Part shown: positions 27,815 to 37,423 of the stretch, in pieces | Layout of the letters: the number at the start of each line of letters is the position of its first letter | Position numbering within the stretch: the stretch's first letter is position 1 | Origin: Ravibacter sp037191015 | GTDB lineage: Bacteria > Bacteroidota > Bacteroidia > Cytophagales > Spirosomataceae | Direction: 5' to 3' | Assembly: GCA_037191015.1 (NCBI GenBank) | Contig: JBBCKD010000031.1 | Coordinates: 248,001 to 312,000 of the forward strand | Length of the DNA stretch: 64,000 bases | The notes under the pieces: generated by a model | Database searches by the model: none | Told to the model about the DNA's origin: nothing | The model's input: only the letters and a program-made list of their open reading frames with translations | Made by a program: the position numbers and the translations under genes

Positions 27815-29041
27815 CTAGTTTTCCTTTAGCTCATTCGTTACAATTATTTTACGTCCTTCTATCGTGAAGGAAAGATTCCCTACTTCGAGAATGGCGAGGA
27901 CTTCCGCCAGAGGGGCAGAGCGCTCAATTTCTCCCACAAACTCATGTTTGGTAGAGACGCCGTTATACTCGACGTCCATATTATACCACCTGCAGATCTG
28001 GCGCATCAGCTCCTCCAGGCTCGCGTTGTTGAACCGGAAAAAACCATGTTTCCAGGCTACCTCAAATTGCGCATCTACCTGGCTTACATCCAGTTGGACG
28101 GCCTCCCCCGCAGATAAGTCTGCGGCTGCCTTCTCGCTATAGCGCAGCTGTTGTCCCGGTTTCAGAAGCACTTCCCGGTTTGCGGCATTGGTAAAGTTGA
28201 CCCGTATGCTTCCCTCTACGAGCGTGGTTTTGACGACATGTTCATCTGTATAGCTGTTCACATTAAACTCCGTCCCGAGGACTTCTATTACCTGGTGGGC
28301 GGTTTTCACTTTGAAGGGTATCCTCCTGTCCCGGTACAGGGCCTTCGCCACTTCGAAATACGCCTCTCCCGTTACTTCCACAACCCGTTCCTTTTCATTG
28401 AAAGCCTCGGGAAAGCGAAGGGTCGAGCCTGCGTTGAGCCATACCTTTGTTTCGTCGGGAAGCCGGATCACATATTGCCCTGCGTTTGGGGTAGATACTT
28501 CATGGTACCTGCCGTCCCGGGCCGGGTTTCCAGCTTCGTCCGTATTCTTTTTTCCATATATCAGCTCTCCTTCCGCAGTCTTGGTAAAAGAAAGAAAGTC
28601 TTCCTCGATCAAAACACCGGGGCCCGCTTTCTCCAGGTCGATCTTTCTGCCGTCAGATAAAGTAAGATATGCCCTGGAATTCACCGCGTTGACCGGCAAG
28701 CTGCTTCCGGATACCATCTGTGCGTCCTGGTCCCCATACGTTGTAAGATGATCCCGGAACAGCCAGATGCCCGCCACCAGCAATACCGAAGCGGCTACTC
28801 CCAGGCGGACTACCCACTGATAGCCCCTGGAGAAAATTTTCCTTTCAGGAAGCAATACTTTTTCATCCGACAGCTTTTCCCACACTTCGTCCAGCGCTGT
28901 ATCCAGATCATCAGGCTCCGGCAAGTCCTTCCTCGACCTTGCGTAATCGAGATACCAGCTTTCGAGCATAGCCTTTCCTTTTTTTGTCAGCGTACCGTTC
29001 CTGTATTCACGGAGCAACGCCCTGGCCTTTGATACATCCAT
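27815..29041 (-). CDS. FecR-family anti-sigma factor, locus 2
   Basis: This 408-residue protein is a full-length FecR of the larger type. The cytoplasmic domain spans residues 1-80, a membrane segment near 82-98 (WVVRLGVAASVLLVAGIWLF) follows, then the periplasmic FecR domain (AYLTLSDGRKIDLEKAG, YVIRLPDETKVWLNAGS, VTGEAYFEVAKA, EVLGTEFNVNSY). A DUF4974 domain at about 325-400 contains FRFNNASLEELMRQICRWYN. It pairs with the sigma factor at 29214. The gap between the two genes, 172 bp, is longer than in locus 1 and contains two very short inverted repeats. Confidence 0.94.
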   Translation of the reverse strand: MDVSKARALLREYRNGTLTKKGKAMLESWYLDYARSRKDLPEPDDLDTALDEVWEKLSDEKVLLPERKIFSRGYQWVVRLGVAASVLLVAGIWLFRDHLTTYGDQDAQMVSGSSLPVNAVNSRAYLTLSDGRKIDLEKAGPGVLIEEDFLSFTKTAEGELIYGKKNTDEAGNPARDGRYHEVSTPNAGQYVIRLPDETKVWLNAGSTLRFPEAFNEKERVVEVTGEAYFEVAKALYRDRRIPFKVKTAHQVIEVLGTEFNVNSYTDEHVVKTTLVEGSIRVNFTNAANREVLLKPGQQLRYSEKAAADLSAGEAVQLDVSQVDAQFEVAWKHGFFRFNNASLEELMRQICRWYNMDVEYNGVSTKHEFVGEIERSAPLAEVLAILEVGNLSFTIEGRKIIVTNELKEN

Positions 29042-29213
29042 TCCTTTATAATCATGCCACCACTTCGTGGTTAATAATAGAAAAACGGTTAGTAGGAGAT
29101 CAGCAAAACCGCTAAGCGGTGGTCGGCATAAGGTAATGCCGGCCCTCCTTGTACCACGTTTACATTAAAGACAATTGAAATGGAGAAAGGGAGTAGAAGA
29201 GAAGAAAAAAAAT

Positions 29214-29801
29214 TTAAGACCAGAAACAATACAGGAAGACCGATACGACGGCCAGCCTGTTCCGGAGAATGGCTCTGGCGTTATGCACCTGTTTTTTTAC
29301 TGTTTTGTCGGAAATGCCCAATAGCTCCCCTATTTCCTTGTAAGAAAGATCCTGCCGGCTGCTCAGCTCGAAAACTTCCCTCATTTTGGGAGGAAGGCGT
29401 GTTATTTCCTGTTCAATCAGCTCCCGCAGCTCATTTTCCCTTACCTGGAGATCGGTAATGTTTTCACTTTTTTCGATGAAAACAGCCAGGGATTCCAGGT
29501 ACCTGTCCTGCGTCTTTTTGTGACTGACAATGTTAAGTATCCGGTATTTCACCGACCGGTACAGATAGGGGGACAGGCCGCTTTCCAGTACAATCGAATG
29601 CCGCTTTCCCCATAAGCCGGCAAATACATCCTGGAGCACATCCTTTGCTTCCTCCTGGTTGCCGAGCATTTTATAAGCGTGCAGATATAAAGGACGCTTA
29701 TACCGGTTATATATTTCTGCAAACGCTTCCCTGTCGTCCTCGGCAGCATACGACATCAACTCCAGATCATCAAGATTCTCGTAGAGCCTCGCTTTCTGCA
29801 T
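29214..29801 (-). CDS. ECF RNA polymerase sigma factor, locus 2
   Basis: This 195-residue protein has region 2 (AFAEIYNRYKRPLYLHAYKM, EAKDVLQDVFAGLWGKR) and region 4 (LPPKMREVFELSSRQDLSYK, with the helix-turn-helix ELLGISDKTVKKQVHNARAI). It heads the minus-strand unit of locus 2. The C-terminus is hydrophobic, as in the sigma factor at 1070. Confidence 0.93.
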   Translation of the reverse strand: MQKARLYENLDDLELMSYAAEDDREAFAEIYNRYKRPLYLHAYKMLGNQEEAKDVLQDVFAGLWGKRHSIVLESGLSPYLYRSVKYRILNIVSHKKTQDRYLESLAVFIEKSENITDLQVRENELRELIEQEITRLPPKMREVFELSSRQDLSYKEIGELLGISDKTVKKQVHNARAILRNRLAVVSVFLYCFWS

Positions 29802-30121
29802 GATTACAATGACAGTTATAGTGTTCCTATTCTTTATATCTGACGTCCCGGCAGCGTGCTATATCCGCCCTACCTGCTGCCTGATCTTACCGTCGGCAGG
29901 CAGTCAATCAGAAGGTGTTTTCAACGACGGGCATAAATTTATAAAAATCCCATAATAACTTACACTTTTTCTATTGGAGAATATTTTATTCTACTACAAT
30001 ACGCAAGTAAGGGAGACTGCATACTCAACCCCAGGCACGAAGATTTCAGTAAAAGTGTAAGGATTCTGAAAGTAGAAGGTCTTTTAACCGATCAGGCGTT
30101 TAAAACAGGCGCTTCGACTTT
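29802..30121. other. 320-bp gap without a gene
   Basis: No convincing reading frame was found. The gap holds CTGCCTG (29877-29883) and CAGGCAG (29897-29903) as a small hairpin. It also holds an 11-bp inverted pair, CTTACACTTTT (29959-29969) and AAAAGTGTAAG (30051-30061), 81 bp apart. It probably contains the end of the locus 3 transcript and the promoter of the locus 2 sigma gene. Confidence 0.5.
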
Positions 30122-31198
30122 TCAGGGTTTAAGCCCGATCCGACTAAGAAACCCTTCCGCCGCCTCTTTAAGCCGGGGCTGATCCGATCTGGCCAGCTCC
30201 CTGATCCTTTTCACTACCTCCCGCGACTGTTCGGCGCTTTTGGCGAGAACCGGTATGAGAGAAGATAAAAACCAGGCATTCTCCTGCACAAGGTCGGCGG
30301 CTAGCGCTTCGTATAAGCTGTGCTGTAATTTTTCCACGCTGCCGATGGATTGCAGAAACCTGTTTTTTTCGGAAATACTCCATTGCCGGTAGGCTTGCGC
30401 GATATTGTCCTGTACCCAGGGATCGTCAAGAGGCAACAGGCCGATGGCGCCGAACGCGTTGGTTTTATAGGTCGCATCGGTATGGGTGAGCCCGTTTAAT
30501 ATAACAGGTATGAGCCGGGGAGTGACAGCCAGTTTCCCGGAGGTCATTCCCTGCGTCAGGAAAGAAAGATAGGCGGCGTTTGCCTGTCCCAATGTGGCTG
30601 CAAGAACTCCCGGATGCTCGTTGAGATAGCGGTAGGTGAGCAATGACAATTGCTCACCTTCTCCGACATGGATCAGGTGCCACATCGTATAAGTGGTATA
30701 CACCGCATCTTTTACGGAAGCGTCGGCAATAACCTTCTTGGTAGCCCCGGTAGTAGCGTCGGTGCTTCCCTTTTTCTCATCGACAAGCTCCTCAAACTCA
30801 TATTCGCGCAGCGGAGACCATTCATCTCTCAGCACCGACTCCAGCTTCCTGTAGTCGAAATCGGAAAAGTCCGAATGGTCTGTTTTGGTCAGGTTTTCCC
30901 TGAATACCTCGATGCCGAGGTAGTTCCCTTCACCGGTCCAGTAAATCCCGATATCGATTGGCCGGCATTCACCGGTAAGGCAGACTTCGGTAAAAAGCCT
31001 GCGATACCAGTAAATATTTTCAGATTGCTTGTCGAAGTATAGCTCGACATCTACGGTTTGTCCTTTATCGTCTGTTATAGTGAACCGACCGGCCTGCTTT
31101 TCCAGGTTTTCGTAGGGAACGGGACTGCTACGGTAAAAAACCGGGTCGCCGGACCCGATCGCAAACCAGCACAGGAACAATATAGTCGGCAAATGCAT
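30122..31198 (-). CDS. Exported protein with flavinylation-type motif and HEAT-like helices, locus 3
   Basis: This 358-residue protein starts with a signal peptide (about 1-17). Residues 35-175 form a beta-rich domain. It ends in TDATTGATKKVIADA with D147-A-T-T-G-A-T153, which fits the site where the ApbE enzyme attaches FMN to a threonine in NqrC/RnfG-like domains. Residues 200-358 are helical repeats of HEAT type (VIPVLNGLTHTDATYKTNAF is one copy; others end in PLLDDPWV-like turns). It lies one base downstream of the large FAD oxidoreductase gene. A periplasmic electron carrier for that enzyme is an attractive inference. The FMN assignment rests on one motif. Confidence 0.55.
   Translation of the reverse strand: MHLPTILFLCWFAIGSGDPVFYRSSPVPYENLEKQAGRFTITDDKGQTVDVELYFDKQSENIYWYRRLFTEVCLTGECRPIDIGIYWTGEGNYLGIEVFRENLTKTDHSDFSDFDYRKLESVLRDEWSPLREYEFEELVDEKKGSTDATTGATKKVIADASVKDAVYTTYTMWHLIHVGEGEQLSLLTYRYLNEHPGVLAATLGQANAAYLSFLTQGMTSGKLAVTPRLIPVILNGLTHTDATYKTNAFGAIGLLPLDDPWVQDNIAQAYRQWSISEKNRFLQSIGSVEKLQHSLYEALAADLVQENAWFLSSLIPVLAKSAEQSREVVKRIRELARSDQPRLKEAAEGFLSRIGLKP
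30740..30760 (-). other. Candidate FMN-attachment motif (codons)
   Basis: These seven codons encode D-A-T-T-G-A-T, residues 147-153 of the protein at 30122. The motif agrees with the D-x-x-(S/T)-G-A-T pattern recognised by ApbE flavin transferase. The threonine at the end would carry the FMN. Confidence 0.45.
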
Positions 31199-31199
31199 T

Positions 31200-34100
31200 T
31201 TATACTTCTACATTCTTTCCGAATTTGACGGTAGGGCGGGGAAACGATAAGCCGGCGACATGAGATTTCCACTTCTTCCCATCGTAGCCAAAATCCTTCC
31301 CGGTCAGCTCCTGAAGCTCCTTTGACGCGAAAGCTTTGAAATCGTAATGAATATCGCTGAGATATTCCGTGAGAATTTCATACCCCCGCTGTCCGCCGCT
31401 TCTGGCCAATGCCGCTCCGATAAAAAGCTCGAGATCGCCGCCATATACCCGCCAGCGCGTTTTTTCGGCCTCCGTAGTGACAAAGCCGCCTATATACGGG
31501 TCTTTCAGCAAATCCAGGAATGGCGTAATAAACTGCTGGTCCGGCAATCTTTCGGCATAGAAGCTCAGGTTGAGAATACGGTTGTGAAAAGGCACCAGCT
31601 TCAGATCGATCCTTCCGTCGTAATAGTCGCTTTCGCGCGTCATCATCGGGCCGCCGGAAGTGGCTTTTCCCAGGATCTTTGCTATGAGTGCGTTGTGGGC
31701 CGGATTACCCGACATGGCGAGAAGCCCGATATCCTGGTTGATGCGCCAGTAGTGCCCTTCCAGTACATTGTGTTCGCGCCCGCGGATGAGGTCGTAATTA
31801 TCGACGAAACCGGCAGGATAACCCTGTGCAACCTCTTCGGTAAAAAGCCTTTCCAGCTCGGCCGCGATCAGGTCATTGCCCAACTGTTCGCCAAACCATG
31901 CGAGCGCTTTGGCGATAAGGAGCTTTCCATCTCCTTCGACACCCGAAAAACCTGCTTTCAGCAAGGGTACTGCTGCCTGTTTGGAGAGCTTGATTACTTC
32001 GTACAGGTATTCCCGCTTACCGCTGCCGAGCTCGTTAACCCTACGCGCGGCTTCGGTTTTGTCGTGGAGACTATTGCCTGTTTTTTTACTGAAAAACCCT
32101 TCCGGGTAGTACCCGAGCGCATCCCATTCTTTCTGGAGGGAAGACACGTCATAATCTCTTGCGCGCGTTCCCTTCCAGGCCAGGTCGGCGCTGATCTGGC
32201 CGGTAAGGTAGCCCAATACGATAAGGTCGGCGGTCATACGGGTAAACTGGAGCGCGTTGTGGGTCTGGCTGAAACCCCTTCCTGAAATCAGCAGGCCGTC
32301 GATTTTCTCAGGCACGATGCAGCGATAAGGTACTTCCAGCACTACATCGTTGGAGTGAGGGAGCAGGAACCCGCAGCGGGTTAATTCCGTCATCGCGGTA
32401 TAGTGCGGGTCGAAATCACTGCTGGCCAGCACCAGGGTATCGGGAAAATGCGTGCCTTCGACGGCATCGAGGACATCGAGCTCGTAGACCCCTTTGACCC
32501 GGCGCAATTCCCTCACGGCCAGCATCGGGTGGAAATCATAGAAATGGGCTTCGTAATGGGAAAGGAACAGGCCTCGCTGGAGCTCTCCCACTTTGGTCGT
32601 ATTGAGGAGATCGTAATCCCGGTTGGTATTGGAAGGTATCTGCCCGGCCCCGCGAATATCCCACTGGCTATAGTTTTGGGTCTTGTTAGCGCGGTTGTCA
32701 CCGATTTCAAACGCAGCGCCCGCAAAGTCGGCCAGGTCGCCGTCGCCGGTAGCATCGATGTGTATATCGCCTGCTATTACTTTCAATTCGGAGTTGTGGC
32801 AGACCAGGGCCCCTTTCAGGGTATCGCCTTCCCTGACAGCCCCGCAGAGTATGGCTTGCCCCAGGAAGTCACCGCTTCTGTCGAGGATACGGGTACGTAA
32901 ATATTGCATACGCCCCATTTTTTTTGTCATATTGGATGCCGCTGCCAACTGATTGGCTTCAGCGTCGCTCTGCCTGAAGAATTTCTGCTGCTGGTAGCCG
33001 TGGTAGTAGCCCATTACGCCACCCACGGTTTTGGTGCCGCCCAATTCGTTGTAAAAGTCAAGCACAAGCGTTTTAGCGCCCTTCTCAAGTGCGCCGATCG
33101 CGGCCATACTGCCCGATGTGCCGCCTCCGGCTATCACCACCTGGTACGACAGCTTTTGCGGGATCAGCCTGCTCCAGTCGAACACGCACTGCCGTATCGG
33201 TATGATAAGGCCGGGTTCGTCAACATCGCTAAGCGTAACATCTTTTCCGGAAATCGTCGTGCCGGGCAGATGAAGCTGGCTCAAGGCAGAGGCTTTGCTC
33301 CCGTTGCCGACGGACTTTACGGCTTTTTCGGCATTGTCCTTTACCCTGAGTATATCCGCACAGGTAGCGACAGGGATGTGCTCCAGTAGGTAGTGAGATT
33401 TTAGCCCGGCCGCCGGCAGCTTTTTATCCGCCGGCTCGTAGCTGCACTCCCAGGCCATCTGCTGGATGGTCGATTTGTCAAGGCTCGCATCCAGTGAATG
33501 AAGCGACTGGCCGATTTTCCCGGCGATGCGTCTTGCCTTATGCTCTGCTTCGTCAAAGGACAAGCCTTTGCTGTCGAACGGGAATTCAAGGAATACCTGG
33601 TGATCGGCATGTTTCCCGGGGTGAAGGCTGACTTTATTTCCCAGCGCGCCGATATCGCCGGGTACTTGTATGTCTTTTCTGACCGGATCTTTGGCATTCC
33701 ATATTTCCAGCGTAAAAGTTGCTGTTGCCGGCATTGTTTTTGCCCCGGCCAGGTTCCGGGAGAAAAGGTTCATTTCGCTCGCATCCAGGAAGCTGGCACA
33801 CTTTACGGCATAGGTACCCTGCTTGGTAGCCAGCATTGCGCCTGACACTTTCCCGTTGTCGGAGAAAAGCCCGCAGACATCGGTCATGAGCAGTAAATCC
33901 ACCTTGCTGACCAGCATATTGCGTAAAAGCCCTTTTTTGAGGCTGCCGGCCATCAGTCCCAGTTCGTCGCCGATAATGCCGTCGGGAGAGGCTTTTGTAT
34001 GATGCACTTCGGTTTTTTCTCCTTCCGGGCTCAGAAGCTGTCTCAGCTCCGGTGAAAATTTACCGAACCCTTCCTTCCCCAGATAGAACCGGCTTTTGGC

Positions 34101-34352
34101 GGTGAGATCGAATCCCAGAGCACTGCGGCGTTCCACCAGGAGCACCTTTTTCCCGGACTTTGATGCGCTCATCGCTGCGAAATAGCCCGCCAGGCCTCCG
34201 CCGCTGATCAAAAGGTCGTAAGCCTCAAACCCGGGATTGCCGCTGAACTGGCGGTTGATTTCTGCCCTTGCAGAGGCTCCGAGAAGGCCGGGCGCCAGCA
34301 TGATAGCGCCGGTGGCTGGGATGCTGAGGCTTAAAAAGTCCCGTCGTTTCAT
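31200..34352 (-). CDS. Tandem FAD-dependent oxidoreductase with Tat signal, locus 3
   Basis: This 1050-residue protein begins with a twin-arginine signal (KRRDFLSL), so it should be folded in the cytoplasm and exported. A first dinucleotide-binding site is LISGGGLAGYFAAMSA (48-63). A second complete one is VVIAGGGTSGSMAAIGAL (405-422), followed by the GGTKTVGGVMGYYHGYQ stretch typical of FAD-dependent oxidoreductases in glycan loci. Residues from about 740 on are mostly helical. The double flavin domain suggests fusion or duplication, and the first copy looks more degenerate. It lies one base upstream of the FMN-motif protein and nine bases after the beta-propeller gene. The substrate is unknown. 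Confidence 0.8.
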   Translation of the reverse strand: MKRRDFLSLSIPATGAIMLAPGLLGASARAEINRQFSGNPGFEAYDLLISGGGLAGYFAAMSASKSGKKVLLVERRSALGFDLTAKSRFYLGKEGFGKFSPELRQLLSPEGEKTEVHHTKASPDGIIGDELGLMAGSLKKGLLRNMLVSKVDLLLMTDVCGLFSDNGKVSGAMLATKQGTYAVKCASFLDASEMNLFSRNLAGAKTMPATATFTLEIWNAKDPVRKDIQVPGDIGALGNKVSLHPGKHADHQVFLEFPFDSKGLSFDEAEHKARRIAGKIGQSLHSLDASLDKSTIQQMAWECSYEPADKKLPAAGLKSHYLLEHIPVATCADILRVKDNAEKAVKSVGNGSKASALSQLHLPGTTISGKDVTLSDVDEPGLIIPIRQCVFDWSRLIPQKLSYQVVIAGGGTSGSMAAIGALEKGAKTLVLDFYNELGGTKTVGGVMGYYHGYQQQKFFRQSDAEANQLAAASNMTKKMGRMQYLRTRILDRSGDFLGQAILCGAVREGDTLKGALVCHNSELKVIAGDIHIDATGDGDLADFAGAAFEIGDNRANKTQNYSQWDIRGAGQIPSNTNRDYDLLNTTKVGELQRGLFLSHYEAHFYDFHPMLAVRELRRVKGVYELDVLDAVEGTHFPDTLVLASSDFDPHYTAMTELTRCGFLLPHSNDVVLEVPYRCIVPEKIDGLLISGRGFSQTHNALQFTRMTADLIVLGYLTGQISADLAWKGTRARDYDVSSLQKEWDALGYYPEGFFSKKTGNSLHDKTEAARRVNELGSGKREYLYEVIKLSKQAAVPLLKAGFSGVEGDGKLLIAKALAWFGEQLGNDLIAAELERLFTEEVAQGYPAGFVDNYDLIRGREHNVLEGHYWRINQDIGLLAMSGNPAHNALIAKILGKATSGGPMMTRESDYYDGRIDLKLVPFHNRILNLSFYAERLPDQQFITPFLDLLKDPYIGGFVTTEAEKTRWRVYGGDLELFIGAALARSGGQRGYEILTEYLSDIHYDFKAFASKELQELTGKDFGYDGKKWKSHVAGLSFPRPTVKFGKNVEV

Positions 34353-34361
34353 ATTTGAGTT

Positions 34362-35705
34362 TTATTTGGTTTCGGTTTTTGTAAAATGATTCAAATCGGC
34401 TATGTATACTCCCCGACTTCCGTCGCCATAACCGTTAAAGATAACGAATTGCCCGGTACGGTCCCAGGTAGGATGGGGATCCAGACGGAATGAGCTATCC
34501 GATACGTCTGGTATTTTCACTTTTGCGATCAATGTTTCCTCTCCTGTTTCCGTATTCAGCAGTCTTACAGGTACGAAACCGTCGTTAAGTGTTACGCTGG
34601 TTTCGTGCCGGTATGAGTCGGTGACGATCAATGGCAATCCTTTGGGGTGGAAGCTCGGATGGCCTGAGCCAGGGTGAAAAACCTCCTTCAGGTTACTGCC
34701 GTCGTATTTTACAGTTACGATTTCCAGCCCGGGTTTTGAGTCATTTATTTCCAGGTTAATGGACAAATGGTCGCCGTCGGGCATCCACGCCATATGGTGG
34801 CCTCCTTTGGCATATTGTACGGTAGTAATGGCCGTACGGACGTCCGAGCCGTCCGGTTTAAAGGTAAGTACGGCAACCTTGCGCCTTCCTCCGTCTTTAG
34901 GATAAAATAGCATGCAGGTCATGATGCGCGTAGCCTGCGGGTTCCACATGGCCTTAAAACCGTAGATCTGGTAGTTTTCCGGGTCGGGAATCCCGACGGC
35001 TGGCTTTGCATTTTCAAACATCGATTTCAGGCTGATGACCATTCTGGTTTCTCCGCTCTTTACGTCCGTTACGAAAATCCCGTCTTTATCGGTAAGTCCA
35101 TGGTGCCGGGTCCGGTATTTTTCGGGTACGATCACTCCGTACCCGGATTGCGCATAGATTGAATTAACCAGGTTGTGGCTTACCAGCTTTTTACCGTCGG
35201 CCGATGCCATGAACATCCATCCGTTGATCCTTTTTGATTTTTTGGTAAGCGGATTATGCAGGACCGTGAATGATTTCCAATTGGTTGTATCTACCTGTGT
35301 GTAGAAAAGTTCCGCATCAGACCCACCCCATTGCACATTGGCGCCTACCTGCATTTCCCATCCGAATGACTTCGCAATGACTTCTTCTTTCCCTGAGATA
35401 AGATCCATCAGCACCACTTCACCGAAATCCCCGGCTACGGGGTAGTGGTCTTCGAAAGGTATACGAAAAAGCGCAATATACTTACCCGAGGGGCTGATAG
35501 GGGAAGTATCGTGGAAGCGGTGTATAATGTACCCTGAGATAACCTTTTTTACCGGGATATCCGGGTTCGGCGATACACCCGGGTCTAAAAGACCTTGTGC
35601 CCTTGAAATGCCGGCTGCACAGATCATAGCAAGGATAAGGATGCCTAAAAAGCGGCTTTTTAAACACCCCCATCCCTGTATATTGAGAAAACTAATTGCC
35701 TTCAT
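34362..35705 (-). CDS. Exported TolB/oligogalacturonate-lyase-like beta-propeller protein, locus 3
   Basis: This 447-residue protein has a signal peptide ending around residue 36. Blades of a beta-propeller can be seen as repeated runs: PSGKYIALFRIPF, DAELFYTQVD, SADGKKLVSHN, NPQATRIMTCMLF, MPDGDHLSINLEI and DRTGQFVIFNG. The pattern resembles TolB-type and oligogalacturonate-lyase-type propellers (PL22). I cannot identify the catalytic histidines with confidence. It lies between the SusD gene (9 bp) and the oxidoreductase gene. Confidence 0.65.
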   Translation of the reverse strand: MKAISFLNIQGWGCLKSRFLGILILAMICAAGISRAQGLLDPGVSPNPDIPVKKVISGYIIHRFHDTSPISPSGKYIALFRIPFEDHYPVAGDFGEVVLMDLISGKEEVIAKSFGWEMQVGANVQWGGSDAELFYTQVDTTNWKSFTVLHNPLTKKSKRINGWMFMASADGKKLVSHNLVNSIYAQSGYGVIVPEKYRTRHHGLTDKDGIFVTDVKSGETRMVISLKSMFENAKPAVGIPDPENYQIYGFKAMWNPQATRIMTCMLFYPKDGGRRKVAVLTFKPDGSDVRTAITTVQYAKGGHHMAWMPDGDHLSINLEINDSKPGLEIVTVKYDGSNLKEVFHPGSGHPSFHPKGLPLIVTDSYRHETSVTLNDGFVPVRLLNTETGEETLIAKVKIPDVSDSSFRLDPHPTWDRTGQFVIFNGYGDGSRGVYIADLNHFTKTETK

Positions 35706-35714
35706 TGCCGGTAT

Positions 35715-37409
35715 TTAGTACAACGGATTCTGCGTCAGGTTCGGGTTGATATCCATTTCCCGCTGCGGTATCGGCAGCAGGTAATCTTTGGCCGGGTTGA
35801 AAAACCGTGTATCGAACATCCTGAGCTCAGAAGCATAGGCGTCATAACGCGGATGCCCGTACTCGTCAAACCGGGGGATATACTTTGTTTTATACTCCCG
35901 TAACGGTCTTCCGTAGAGCGGGCCCGGCATGATATGCTCGGCGATTTTCCACCGGCGGATGTCGAAGTAGCGCTGGCCTTCGAAGGGAAATTCTACTTTT
36001 CTTTCCTGCCTGACGATCTGCCGCAGTTCGTCTGCCGACTTACCGGCGGTGACAGCGGGCAGGCCTGCCCTGTTACGCACTGCGTTGATGGCGGAGTAAA
36101 CGGATTCATCGATCTGTCCCTGCTCAACCCTCGCTTCGGCATAGGTCAGCAATATTTCGGCGTACCGGTAGAGCATGACGTTTAATTCCGAAGCATTGTT
36201 GAATTCCCGGGCATCCGACGATACGTGCTTGCGATACATATAGCCGGAGAAGGTAGCGTAAGGGTTTGTTACCTCCTGGTTACCGACCCTCCTGGCCGGT
36301 GTCGAATTATAGTCCCATACGGTCAGGCTGTCGGGATGTGTCTCGAATTGGTAGCCGAGAAATACCGATCCGGGGTAGACAATGGTGGCGTAGAGCCGCG
36401 AATCCCTGTTTTTGAAAGGCTGCGTAGGATCATATAGCGGAGATTTGTCGATCCGGAGACCGTCGGTGCATTCATAGGAGTCGACCAGGGCCTGGGTAGG
36501 TATTTTGGTAACAAACCCTCCTGCAAGCCGCCCGCGGGTATGCGAGGGAGTCTGGTGAGTCAGCTGGTTGGTGCGGCTGAACTGTATTGTGAAGATCTCT
36601 TCCGAATTGTTTTCGCCATCATAGGTAAACAATTTGTCGTAATTCGGGTACAGGGAATATTTGTTGAGGTCTATCACGCTTTTGGCAGCTGCTGCGGCCG
36701 TTGCCCAATCACTTGCATAAAGCGCAGTCCGGGCTTTCAGCGCCAGAGCTGCTCCCTTTGTGGCGCGGCCTCTTTCGGCTGCAGGATACTCAACCGGCAG
36801 CACGTTGGCCGCAGCGTCCAACTCGTCGAGGAGGAACCGGTAAATCTCATCTTTATTGGTTCTCGGAAGAGCTGCATCCTTGGTTTCGACGGGCTCGGTA
36901 ATGAGGGGCACGTCTCCGTACAGGTAGATCATCCAATGATACCAGTAGGCCCTGAAGAACCTGGCTTCGGCTGCAACACGGGCATATACCTCGGGATTGG
37001 TAACTCCTTCCGCCCGATGCATGTTGGCGAGCAGCCGGTTGCAATGCCCGATCTGAGCATAGGCGTGGCTCCAAAGCGGGAAGATCAGCGAGCCTTCTAC
37101 CGCCGTGACCTGTCCTTGTCCTATCAGCTGCCATACGTTGAGATTCCTGTCCCAGCTGATATCGGTAGAAAAATCAAAAAGAAACGGGAGAGGGAGGTGC
37201 GTGTTGAGAGCCGTAGTGGTGGTCCTGTCCGTCCAGTATAAGCTTCTGTAAACGGCATTGATCGCCATTTTCAATTCGGATTCCGTGCTCCAGAAAGTGG
37301 CATCGGAGGGCTGATCGAGCGGGTAGCGCTCCAGGTAATCGTCGCAGGCTGTAAACAGTACCGAGGTAAAAAAGGTACCGATAGTCAGTATAATGCTTTT
37401 AAGTTTCAT
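35715..37409 (-). CDS. SusD/RagB-family glycan-binding lipoprotein, locus 3
   Basis: This 564-residue lipoprotein has its lipid cysteine at residue 22 (LFTAC). SusD features include RVAAEARFFRAYWYHWMIYL, YRYAEILLTYAEARVEQ, QERKVEFPFEGQRYFDIRRW and the end YLLPIPQREMDINPNLTQNP. It is the surface lid of the SusC at 37424, with only 14 bp between the genes. Confidence 0.95.
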   Translation of the reverse strand: MKLKSIILTIGTFFTSVLFTACDDYLERYPLDQPSDATFWSTESELKMAINAVYRSLYWTDRTTTTALNTHLPLPFLFDFSTDISWDRNLNVWQLIGQGQVTAVEGSLIFPLWSHAYAQIGHCNRLLANMHRAEGVTNPEVYARVAAEARFFRAYWYHWMIYLYGDVPLITEPVETKDAALPRTNKDEIYRFLLDELDAAANVLPVEYPAAERGRATKGAALALKARTALYASDWATAAAAAKSVIDLNKYSLYPNYDKLFTYDGENNSEEIFTIQFSRTNQLTHQTPSHTRGRLAGGFVTKIPTQALVDSYECTDGLRIDKSPLYDPTQPFKNRDSRLYATIVYPGSVFLGYQFETHPDSLTVWDYNSTPARRVGNQEVTNPYATFSGYMYRKHVSSDAREFNNASELNVMLYRYAEILLTYAEARVEQGQIDESVYSAINAVRNRAGLPAVTAGKSADELRQIVRQERKVEFPFEGQRYFDIRRWKIAEHIMPGPLYGRPLREYKTKYIPRFDEYGHPRYDAYASELRMFDTRFFNPAKDYLLPIPQREMDINPNLTQNPLY

Positions 37410-37423
37410 CTTGCTTGATACTT

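Noticed and set aside
31347..32285. A 312-codon open frame on the plus strand
   Set aside because: It is antisense to the tandem FAD oxidoreductase, which has clear motifs in its own frame. No start signal or domain supports it.
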